From Nitriliruptoraceae bacterium (GTDB lineage Bacteria; Actinomycetota; Nitriliruptoria; Nitriliruptorales; Nitriliruptoraceae): DNA of 8,381 nt. The stretch is from assembly GCA_007117945.1 (NCBI GenBank), contig SKTN01000079.1, positions 1 to 8,381 of the forward strand, in the 5' to 3' direction. Both the position numbers and the translations under genes were made by a program. Shown piece after piece: positions 1-5,528 of this stretch (the stretch's first letter is position 1; each line of letters starts with the position of its first letter). The notes under the pieces were generated by a model. The model saw nothing but the letters and a program-made list of their open reading frames with translations, had not been told where the DNA came from and did not search any database.

Positions 1-2431
1 CCTCCAGGATGCGACGCACGTGGGGAACCCGCTTGTCCTTGCCCGGGTTGGTGCGGTTCCACGCCTCCGCGGCGGCACCGTCACGCAGCAGTCGGTTCCA
101 CCCGGGAGCGGACCACACGTCCGCCGAGACGTCCCACTCCTCCTTGAGCAGTTCCTGCGCCTTGAGCGCCTCGTTCATGATCGTCCCGGAGGAGAGGATG
201 TGGGCCGTGTGCGCCCCGCCCGCGCCCTCCTTGAACCGGTACATCCCGGCGATGACGTCCTGCTCGTCGACGTGCTCGGGGATGGCCGGCTGGATCGCCG
301 GCTCGTTGTACACGGTGAGGTAGTAGATGACGTCCTCACCCGCGCCGTCCTCGCCCCCGAACATCCGCCTGAGGCCGTCCTCGACCAGCACCGCGATCTC
401 GTAGGCGAAGGACGGGTCGTAGGCCTCCACCCCGGGGTTGGACTGGGCCATCAGCAGTGAGTGGCGGTCCTGGTGCTGTAGGCCCTCACCGTTGAGCGTC
501 GTGCCGCCGGCCGTGGCACCGACCATGAACCCGCGGGCCCGCTGGTCGGCTGCGGACCAGATGAGATCGGCGGTGCGCTGGAAGCCGAACATCGAGTAGA
601 AGATGTACAGCGGGATCATCGGCTGGCCGTGGGTGGCGTAGGCCGTGCCCGCCGCGTGGAAGGTGCCCATCGAGCCGGACTCGGTGATGCCTTCGTGGAT
701 GATCTGACCGTCGGTGGCCTGCTTGTAGCTGAGCAGCAGCTCCCGGTCGACGGGCTCGTAGGTCTGCCCGAGGTGGTCGTAGATCTTGGCCGTGGGGAAC
801 CAGGAGTCCATCCCGAAGGTCCGTGCCTCGTCGGGGATGATCGGCACGATCCGCTTGCCGACGTCACCCTTGCGCAGCAGGTCCTTGAACAACCGCACGA
901 TCGCCATCGTGGTGGCGACCTCCTGGTTGCCGGAGCCCTCCTTCAGCGGCGCGTAGGCGTCGTGCTCGGGCAGCTCGATCGAGGGGTAGGCGACCCGTCG
1001 TTCCGGCACGAACCCGCCGAGCTGTTGGCGGCGCTCCTTGAGGTAGCTGACCACCTCGCTGTCCTCGCCGGGGTGGATGTAGGGCGGCAGGTCGCCCTCG
1101 AGCTCCTCGTCGCTGACGTCGAACTCGAGCCGGTCCCGGAAGGACTTCAGCGCCTCGGCGGAGAGCTTCTTCATCTGGTGGACGGCGTTGCGGGCCTCGA
1201 AGTCCGGCCCGAGCGTCCAGCCCTTGACGGTCTGGGCGAGGATGACCGTGGGCACACCGGTGGTCTCCGTCGCCGCCTTGAAGGCGGCGTAGACCTTGCG
1301 GTAGTCGTGGCCACCGCGGGTGAGCAGGGCGAGCTGCTCGTCGGTGTAGCGGTCGGCGATCGCCTTGAGCTTCGGGTCTGCGCCGAAGAAGTCCTCCCGC
1401 ACGAAGGGCACGCCCTTGGCGGTGTAGGTCTGCATCTGACCGTCCGGCACCTCGTTCATCCGCTTGACCAGCGCCCCGTCGACGTCGAGGGAGAGCAGCT
1501 CGTCCCACTCCCGACCCCAGATGACCTTGATGACGTTCCATCCGGCGCCGCGGAAGACCCCCTCGAGCTCCTGGATGATCTTGCCGTTGCCGCGCACGGG
1601 GCCGTCGAGCTGCTGGAGGTTGCAGTTGATGACGAAGGTGAGGTTGTCGAGCTCCTCGCGGGCAGCCACCGCCAGGGCACCGAGCGACTCCGGCTCCGCG
1701 GTCTCCCCGTCCCCACCGAAGAACCACACGTGCTGGTCCGAGGTGTCCTTGAACCCGCGGTTGTGGAGGTAGCGGTTGAAGCGCGCCTGGTAGATGGCGT
1801 TGAGGGGGCCGAGCCCCATCGACACCGTGGGGAACTCCCAGAACTGCGGCATCAGGCGCGGGTGCGGGTAGGAGGACAGGCCGCCGTCCTCCACCTCGGC
1901 GCGGAAGCGGTCGAGCTGCTCCTCGCCGACGCGCCCCTCGAGGAACGCCCGGGAGTAGATCCCCGGGGAGGCGTGGCCCTGGAAGTAGACCTGGTCGGCG
2001 CCGCCGGGGGCGTCGTGGCCCCGGAAGAAGTGGTTGAAGCCGACCTCGTACAACGAGGCGGCGGAGGCGTAGGTGCCGATGTGGCCGCCGGTGCCGTTCT
2101 TGACGTTGGTGCGGTGGACCATCACCGCGGCGTTCCAGCGGATGTGGCGGCGGATGCGCTTCTCGAGGGCCTCGTCGCCGGGGAAGTCGGGCTCGCGCTC
2201 CGGCGGGATGGTGTTGATGTAGTCCGTGGTCGTCAGCGCGGGGATACCGATGTTGGCCTCGCGGGCCCGCTGGAGCACCTTCAGCAGCAGGAACCTGCCC
2301 CGGGTCGCGCCGTGCTCCTCGACCACGGCGTCGAAGGACTCGAGCCACTCGCGGGTCTCGATCTCGTCCACGTCCGGGTACTGGGCGGGGATGCCATCGG
2401 TGATGATCGGCTGGTCGTCGGTGTTCGCCAC
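1..2431 (-). CDS. aceE: Pyruvate dehydrogenase E1 component, homodimeric type (C-terminus beyond window)
   Basis: This is the thiamine-diphosphate E1 subunit of the pyruvate dehydrogenase complex. It decarboxylates pyruvate and reductively acetylates the E2 lipoyl group in the cytoplasm. 810 residues are visible; by comparison with E. coli AceE (887 aa) about 100 C-terminal residues are missing past the left edge. The protein opens MANTDDQPIITDGIPAQYPD. The ThDP/Mg motif starts at GDGE (Asp241) and ends at NCNLQ (Asn271, Gln273), the spacing of E. coli Asp230/Asn260/Gln262. His418 in NAVHQMKK matches E. coli His407, and Glu584 in GITESGSMGT matches Glu571. The stretch YIFYSMFGFQR (609-619) and TTLNGEGLQHQD (644-655) are also typical. 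GTG at 2431 is chosen as start because GAGGAGG lies 6 nt upstream. The acidic segment after GDGE reads TAEPES where E. coli has MDEPES. The gene is divergent from a small lipoprotein gene. Identification is secure. Confidence 0.97.
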   Translation of the reverse strand, partial: MANTDDQPIITDGIPAQYPDVDEIETREWLESFDAVVEEHGATRGRFLLLKVLQRAREANIGIPALTTTDYINTIPPEREPDFPGDEALEKRIRRHIRWNAAVMVHRTNVKNGTGGHIGTYASAASLYEVGFNHFFRGHDAPGGADQVYFQGHASPGIYSRAFLEGRVGEEQLDRFRAEVEDGGLSSYPHPRLMPQFWEFPTVSMGLGPLNAIYQARFNRYLHNRGFKDTSDQHVWFFGGDGETAEPESLGALAVAAREELDNLTFVINCNLQQLDGPVRGNGKIIQELEGVFRGAGWNVIKVIWGREWDELLSLDVDGALVKRMNEVPDGQMQTYTAKGVPFVREDFFGADPKLKAIADRYTDEQLALLTRGGHDYRKVYAAFKAATETTGVPTVILAQTVKGWTLGPDFEARNAVHQMKKLSAEALKSFRDRLEFDVSDEELEGDLPPYIHPGEDSEVVSYLKERRQQLGGFVPERRVAYPSIELPEHDAYAPLKEGSGNQEVATTMAIVRLFKDLLRKGDVGKRIVPIIPDEARTFGMDSWFPTAKIYDHLGQTYEPVDRELLLSYKQATDGQIIHEGITESGSMGTFHAAGTAYATHGQPMIPLYIFYSMFGFQRTADLIWSAADQRARGFMVGATAGGTTLNGEGLQHQDRHSLLMAQSNPGVEAYDPSFAYEIAVLVEDGLRRMFGGEDGAGEDVIYYLTVYNEPAIQPAIPEHVDEQDVIAGMYRFKEGAGGAHTAHILSSGTIMNEALKAQELLKEEWDVSADVWSAPGWNRLLRDGAAAEAWNRTNPGKDKRVPHVRRILE

Positions 2432-2437
2432 GGGGGG

Positions 2438-2444
2438 CCTCCTC
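2438..2444 (-). promoter_or_regulatory. Ribosome binding site of aceE
   Basis: On the minus strand GAGGAGG is followed by a 6-nt C-rich spacer and then GTG at 2431. It decides for this GTG start; no ATG is present in the first codons. No convincing -10/-35 pair for aceE was found in the 160 bp upstream. Confidence 0.8.
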
Positions 2445-2491
2445 GAGGGCTGACCGGCGGCGGGCGCGGCGAGGTTCGTGTGCGGGATACG

Positions 2492-2508
2492 GGTGCCTGC
2501 AAGGTGCC
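2492..2508. repeat. Direct repeat GGTGCC, 11 bp apart, upstream of aceE
   Basis: GGTGCC occurs at 2492-2497 and 2503-2508, one helical turn apart, 61-77 bp upstream of the aceE start. Such spacing suits a regulator binding one face of the DNA. Six-base repeats are common in GC-rich DNA, so this is only a candidate. Confidence 0.3.
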
Positions 2509-2523
2509 GGAGACCGCCGGGGG

Positions 2524-2590
2524 GGCAACGGTAACCGCTCCGCGGAGGCCGCGCCGGGACGGCTGAAGGGGACCGGGAGGTACCGTTGCC
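2524..2590. repeat. Spaced perfect 10-bp inverted repeat in the aceE/lipoprotein divergent region
   Basis: GGCAACGGTA at 2524-2533 is the exact reverse complement of TACCGTTGCC at 2581-2590. The 47 nt between the arms hold a 10-bp palindrome, CTCCGCGGAG (2538-2547), and the probable ribosome binding site of the lipoprotein gene (GGGAGG, 2575-2580). The right arm ends two bases before the lipoprotein ATG. It could be a pair of operator half sites serving both divergent genes. It could also be an mRNA stem that presents or hides the lipoprotein start. The repeat is plain to see; its role is inferred. Confidence 0.55.
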
Positions 2591-2592
2591 TC

Positions 2593-2961
2593 ATGCGCTC
2601 CGCCCCCCTGCTGCTGCTCACCGCCGCGCTGCTGACGCTGCTCAGTGGCTGTGCCGAGCTGGACACGCGCGTCGACGAGCTGCGCACCGAGACCGAGGAG
2701 CTCACCGACCGCGCACGGTTCTGCCTGGCGATCACCCGCGCGACCACCGCGATCGAGTCGGGCTCCCCCGCCACCGCCCAGGAGGCAGCCGACGAGGTGC
2801 TGGCCCAGGCCCCCGACGACCTCGAACCCCAGGCACGGCAGGTCGTGGACCTGCTGTCGGTCGCGATCGCCGAGGATGACGCGGAGCTGCGTGACCCCGC
2901 CCTTCGGGCCGCCGCCGAGGAGTTGCGCGCCCGCACGGTCGAGCTGTGTGATCCGCGGTGA
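2593..2961 (+). CDS. Small secreted lipoprotein of unknown function
   Basis: This gene encodes 122 aa. Residues 1-19 are a signal peptide with a hydrophobic core of Leu/Ala/Thr, ending in the lipobox LSGC, with Cys20 as the expected lipidated residue. The mature part is helical and acidic. It starts with a coiled-coil-like stretch (about 22-43), followed by a segment at 60-90 that faintly resembles a TPR-type helix pair. Two further cysteines, Cys44 and Cys119, could form a disulfide outside the membrane. The ATG at 2593 is chosen because the signal peptide begins there; GGGAGG lies a rather long 12 nt upstream. It is divergent from aceE and followed 99 nt later by an unrelated unit. I do not recognise the family. 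The coding call is well supported by the complete signal-lipobox architecture. Confidence 0.82.
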   Translation: MRSAPLLLLTAALLTLLSGCAELDTRVDELRTETEELTDRARFCLAITRATTAIESGSPATAQEAADEVLAQAPDDLEPQARQVVDLLSVAIAEDDAELRDPALRAAAEELRARTVELCDPR

Positions 2962-2983
2962 CCGGCCGGGGCTCGCTGGACGG

Positions 2984-3002
2984 GCCCGGGTGGCCACCGG
3001 GC
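2984..3002. terminator. GC-rich dyad after the lipoprotein gene (terminator or operator)
   Basis: GCCCGG (2984-2989) pairs with CCGGGC (2997-3002). The 7 nt between them contain TGGCCA, so the whole is a palindrome broken by one extra G. It starts 23 nt after the lipoprotein stop and has no T-run, so it would be a U-less terminator of the kind described in actinobacteria. It also lies directly upstream of a TAGCGT -10 candidate and could instead be an operator for the next gene. Confidence 0.35.
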
Positions 3003-3004
3003 AG

Positions 3005-3010
3005 TAGCGT
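3005..3010 (+). promoter_or_regulatory. Candidate -10 element for the 3061-4541 unit
   Basis: TAGCGT fits the TAnnnT pattern of actinobacterial -10 boxes and stands 50 nt before the GTG at 3061. No good -35 hexamer is seen at the usual distance, where the 2984-3002 dyad lies instead. Confidence 0.35.
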
Positions 3011-3060
3011 GGACGATCCCGGCACCATCCGGGACCCGCGTCGCACCGAGGAGCACACCG

Positions 3061-3531
3061 GTGGCAGCCAACGCCAGCAACAGGCCCGTGACCCCGGACC
3101 AGCGGATCCGCGACCTGCGCAAAGAGTTCCGCGGCTTCGACAAGGAGGAGGCGGGGCCCGACCGCGCCGAGCGGCTCGCGGCCTTCACCCGTGCCGCGCA
3201 CCTCGAGCGGCAGCTCAACATGGCCATGCACACCGCCGAGCTGTGCCTGAGCGACGACCCCGACGCGCCCGAACTGCTGGTCGCCGCCTACGCCGCCGAC
3301 GAGGGTGACGAGGAGGCCCGCCTGGCGAGCCTGAGCGACCTCACCGACCTCGGGCGCTACATCGGCCGCGAGGACGTCGCCGGGACCGCGGCCGAGCTGC
3401 TGCGGGAGGGCGCCCGGGCGTGGGTCGCGGCGGCGGACGAGGGCGAGCGTCGCTACCGCCTGCGCACCGTGCAGTCCCTGACCTCCGTCGAGGTGGCCGA
3501 CGGCATCCGCGACCACCTCGGTATCTACTGA
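3061..3531 (+). CDS. Hypothetical helical protein, upstream partner of the dehydratase gene
   Basis: This gene encodes 156 aa with no signal peptide and no membrane segment, so the protein is probably cytoplasmic. It is highly charged and almost wholly helix-forming. The N-terminal third is basic and acidic by turns (RIRDLRKEFRGFDKEE, 15-30). The central part (about 38-125) has short Ala-rich helices reminiscent of, but not matching, tetratricopeptide-like folds. It ends in HLGIY. GTG at 3061 is chosen because CGAGGAG stands 7 nt upstream, a good ribosome binding site. The stop is only 8 nt before the GTG of the dehydratase gene, so the two are probably co-transcribed and translationally coupled. 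I do not recognise the family and assign no function. Codon use matches that of the neighbours. Confidence 0.75.
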   Translation: MAANASNRPVTPDQRIRDLRKEFRGFDKEEAGPDRAERLAAFTRAAHLERQLNMAMHTAELCLSDDPDAPELLVAAYAADEGDEEARLASLSDLTDLGRYIGREDVAGTAAELLREGARAWVAAADEGERRYRLRTVQSLTSVEVADGIRDHLGIY

Positions 3532-3539
3532 TCGCCGCC

Positions 3540-4541
3540 GTGGACGCGACCGCACTGCCCATCGACGCCGACGACGTCGCACGGGCCGCCGCCCGGCTCG
3601 AGGGTGTCGCGCACCGCACGCCGGTGCTGACCTCCCGGCGTCTGGACGCGGCCACGGGCGGACGGCTGTTCTGCAAGGCCGAGCACCTGCAGCGGGTCGG
3701 TGCCTTCAAGTTCCGCGGGGCCTACAACGCCGTCGCCGCCCTGGACCCGCAGGTCCGCCGTCGCGGTGTGGTCGCCTTCTCCTCGGGGAACCACGCCCAG
3801 GCCATCGCCCTGGCCGCCGCGCTCCACAGCGTGCCCGCCACCCTGGTGATGCCCACGGACGCCCCCGCGGTGAAGCTGGCTGCCACGCGGGGCTACGGCG
3901 CAGAGATCGTGACCTACGACCGCTACGCCGACGATCGGGCCGCCATCGGGCAGGCCATCGCCACCGAACGGGGCGCCACCATCATCCCGCCCTTCGATGA
4001 CCCGCTGGTCATGGCCGGGCAGGGCACGGCCGGACGGGAGCTCGCGGCGCAGGCGCCGGACCTCGATCTCCTGGTCGTCCCCATCGGTGGGGGCGGGCTG
4101 CTGTCCGGCTGCGCCGTCGCGGTGACCGCTGCGCTCGGCGCGGTGGAGATCGTGGGGGTGGAGCCGGCCGGGCGGCGTGCCGCCCGCGACGCCCTGGCCT
4201 CGGGCCACACCGTCGAGGTGGAGGTGCCCCGGACGGTGCTGGACGGCCAGCAGACCACCTCGGTGGGTGAGCGGCCCCTCGTGGTGCTGCGCCGGCTCGT
4301 CGACCGGGTGGTCGGGGTCAGCGACGAGGAGGTCCTGGCCACCATCGCCGAGCTCGCGACCACCACCAAACAGCTCGTCGAGCCCTCGGGGGCGGCCGGA
4401 CTCGCGGCGGTGCTCGCCGGCCACCTCGATGTCCGGGGCCGCCGGGTCGGGGTCCTGCTCTCGGGCGGCAACGCCACCCCCGAGGTGCTCGCACGCGCCC
4501 TGACCGGCGGGACGCGCGCCCTGGCACACCGGGCCAGCTGA
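3540..4541 (+). CDS. Threonine/serine dehydratase-like PLP enzyme (no ACT domain)
   Basis: This gene encodes 333 aa of fold-type II PLP enzyme, the TdcB/IlvA/serine-racemase group. It would deaminate L-threonine to 2-oxobutyrate and/or L-serine to pyruvate. Lys57 in GAFKFRGAYNA is the PLP Schiff-base lysine, SSGNHAQ (81-87) holds the PLP phosphate/ring region, GGGGL (183-187) is the phosphate-binding glycine loop, and SGGN (308-311) closes the site. The chain ends about 20 residues after SGGN, so the C-terminal ACT-like domain of isoleucine-inhibited IlvA is absent. An Asp of the serine-racemase metal site (two turns after VGVEP) does not appear, which makes racemase activity less likely. The frame is open back to 3420, but residues before 3540 are low-complexity and overlap the upstream gene. 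GTG at 3540 puts the start just after that gene's stop. No ribosome binding site is visible. Exact substrate is uncertain. Confidence 0.9.
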   Translation: MDATALPIDADDVARAAARLEGVAHRTPVLTSRRLDAATGGRLFCKAEHLQRVGAFKFRGAYNAVAALDPQVRRRGVVAFSSGNHAQAIALAAALHSVPATLVMPTDAPAVKLAATRGYGAEIVTYDRYADDRAAIGQAIATERGATIIPPFDDPLVMAGQGTAGRELAAQAPDLDLLVVPIGGGGLLSGCAVAVTAALGAVEIVGVEPAGRRAARDALASGHTVEVEVPRTVLDGQQTTSVGERPLVVLRRLVDRVVGVSDEEVLATIAELATTTKQLVEPSGAAGLAAVLAGHLDVRGRRVGVLLSGGNATPEVLARALTGGTRALAHRAS

Positions 4542-4568
4542 CGGCGCGGCGCGGCCGGGTCAGCTGGC
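4533..4568. terminator. Bidirectional terminator-like inverted repeat between convergent genes
   Basis: GCCAGCTGAC (4533-4542) and GTCAGCTGGC (4559-4568) are perfect reverse complements around a 16-nt loop rich in G and C. Each arm carries the last codons and stop (Ala-Ser-TGA) of one of the two convergent genes. There is no T-run on either side, so termination would be of the U-less type or the stem may serve mainly to block read-through and protect 3' ends. Confidence 0.6.
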
Positions 4569-5363
4569 GGTGGACAGGGCCCGCTCCCGGGACCAGGTGG
4601 CGCGCGCCGTCGCGTAGGCCACCGCAGCGGCGTGGTCGTCACCCTCCTCCAACGCCTCCACCGCCCGCCACAGCTGCGCACAGGTGCTGTCGCGTTGCAG
4701 GGACTGGGCCCCGCGGGCCCGACCGGCGCTGCCGTGGTCGAGCTCCAGCAGGGACAGGGGATCGAAGGCGTCGAGCCACACCCCGAGCTCCGCGAGGGCG
4801 AGGACCACCTCCTCGGCGTCGAGCAGGACCTCCTCGACGACCTCGAGCACCCGCTCGATCCTGGCGCCCGCCTGCCCCACCGTGGTCAGGTGCGCGAGCC
4901 GGGGTCCGCGCCCCTCGGGTGGGTCGGTGAACCGCTGCTCGCTCGGCGCGAAGGCCAGGAACCAGTGCAGGGGCGCGTGGAAGGGGTGATCGAGCACCTG
5001 CGGGATCGCCGTGGCCGCGCGTTCCAGGCGCTGCCGGGCGCCCGGCTCCGGCAGCACGGCCTCCAGGAGGGTGGACGGGACCGCATCGGCGAGCAGCGAC
5101 CACGCCACCCCGGCACGGGCCTCGAGGTCGAGTGGACAGACCATCAGCTGCCCGGCGACCCGGCGCACCTGCACCGACCACGGGGAGGTCGGGACCCGTC
5201 CGTCCTTCAGGGCGGTGCGCAGCCGGCGCTCCTCGAGCTCGTGCGCCCGGGACCGGGACAGGCCTCGGCCGGACTCCACCTCGGCGCGGAGTCGATCCTG
5301 CTCCTGCTCGGGGAAGGACGCGAGCGGGACGAACACCTTGAGCTGAGCGCGGGGGACGGGCAT
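4560..5363 (-). CDS. Hypothetical protein, 267 aa, unknown family
   Basis: The protein has no signal peptide or membrane helix. It opens MPVPRAQLKVFVPLASFP, followed by a strongly charged helical stretch (20-55) rich in Arg and Glu. A more hydrophobic middle follows (about 63-140) with an aromatic and His-rich segment HPFHAPLHWFLAF (126-138). Next comes an acidic Val/Leu/Glu helix (168-195) and an Ala-rich C-terminal helix (230-265). No catalytic or DNA-binding motif is recognised. ATG at 5363 is chosen because a TACCGT box ends 7 nt before it, the arrangement of a leaderless mRNA, and because the frame upstream turns into low-complexity Ala/Gly/Thr. It is convergent with the dehydratase gene and divergent from the amino-acid dehydrogenase gene. 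Coding is supported by codon bias and by a well-mixed, non-repetitive amino-acid composition; function is unknown. Confidence 0.75.
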   Translation of the reverse strand: MPVPRAQLKVFVPLASFPEQEQDRLRAEVESGRGLSRSRAHELEERRLRTALKDGRVPTSPWSVQVRRVAGQLMVCPLDLEARAGVAWSLLADAVPSTLLEAVLPEPGARQRLERAATAIPQVLDHPFHAPLHWFLAFAPSEQRFTDPPEGRGPRLAHLTTVGQAGARIERVLEVVEEVLLDAEEVVLALAELGVWLDAFDPLSLLELDHGSAGRARGAQSLQRDSTCAQLWRAVEALEEGDDHAAAVAYATARATWSRERALSTAS

Positions 5364-5370
5364 GTTCGCG

Positions 5371-5376
5371 ACGGTA
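5371..5376 (-). promoter_or_regulatory. -10 element of a probable leaderless promoter
   Basis: On the minus strand TACCGT is followed by 7 nt (CGCGAAC) and then ATG at 5363. A transcript starting about 7 nt after a TAnnnT box would begin at the A of the ATG. No purine-rich ribosome binding site precedes the ATG, which fits. No clear -35 hexamer is present. Confidence 0.5.
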
Positions 5377-5447
5377 GCCAGCGCGCACGCCGGGAGCGTG
5401 CCCGCCGCCGCACCTGCGCACCGGGTCGCACCAGCTGCTGCCCCGAC

Positions 5448-5453
5448 TAGGGT
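5448..5453 (+). promoter_or_regulatory. Candidate -10 element of the amino-acid dehydrogenase gene
   Basis: TAGGGT in the context GACTAGGGTCG is a common-looking actinobacterial -10. A weak -35 (GTCGCA, 3 of 6 matches to TTGACA) stands 17 bp upstream at 5425-5430. Transcription would start near 5460, giving a leader of roughly 68 nt before the ATG at 5529. Confidence 0.5.
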
Positions 5454-5465
5454 CGAACGCACCGC

Positions 5466-5479
5466 CGTCACCGGTGACG
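5466..5479. promoter_or_regulatory. 14-bp perfect palindrome, candidate operator
   Basis: CGTCACCGGTGACG is a perfect 14-bp palindrome starting about 13 bp after the TAGGGT box, roughly +6 to +20 of the expected transcript. A half site, GGTGAC, recurs at 5503-5508, 30 bp (about three turns) from the GGTGAC half of the palindrome. A dimeric regulator bound here would block the dehydrogenase promoter. The regulator is not in the window, and the role is inferred from position. Confidence 0.5.
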
Positions 5480-5514
5480 CGGGGGTGTGGAACCCGCGCC
5501 CGGGTGACCTCTGG

Positions 5515-5522
5515 GAGAGGAG
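5515..5522 (+). promoter_or_regulatory. Ribosome binding site of the amino-acid dehydrogenase gene
   Basis: GAGAGGAG is followed by a 6-nt spacer and ATG at 5529, fixing the start against longer upstream alternatives. Confidence 0.7.
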
Positions 5523-5528
5523 CCACCG

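Noticed and set aside
629..2566. Long plus-strand open frame (645 codons) opposite aceE
   Set aside because: Its translation is Val/Leu/Gly/Asp-rich with no recognisable domain, and it lies antisense to the unmistakable aceE. Such mirror frames are expected in GC-rich coding DNA.
864..3233. Long minus-strand open frame (789 codons)
   Set aside because: It is an Arg/Ala/Pro-rich frame-shifted shadow of aceE that continues across two plus-strand genes.
3420..3539. Forty-residue N-terminal extension of the dehydratase
   Set aside because: It overlaps the upstream gene, is Arg/Gly/Pro-rich low complexity, and family members start near the GTG at 3540.
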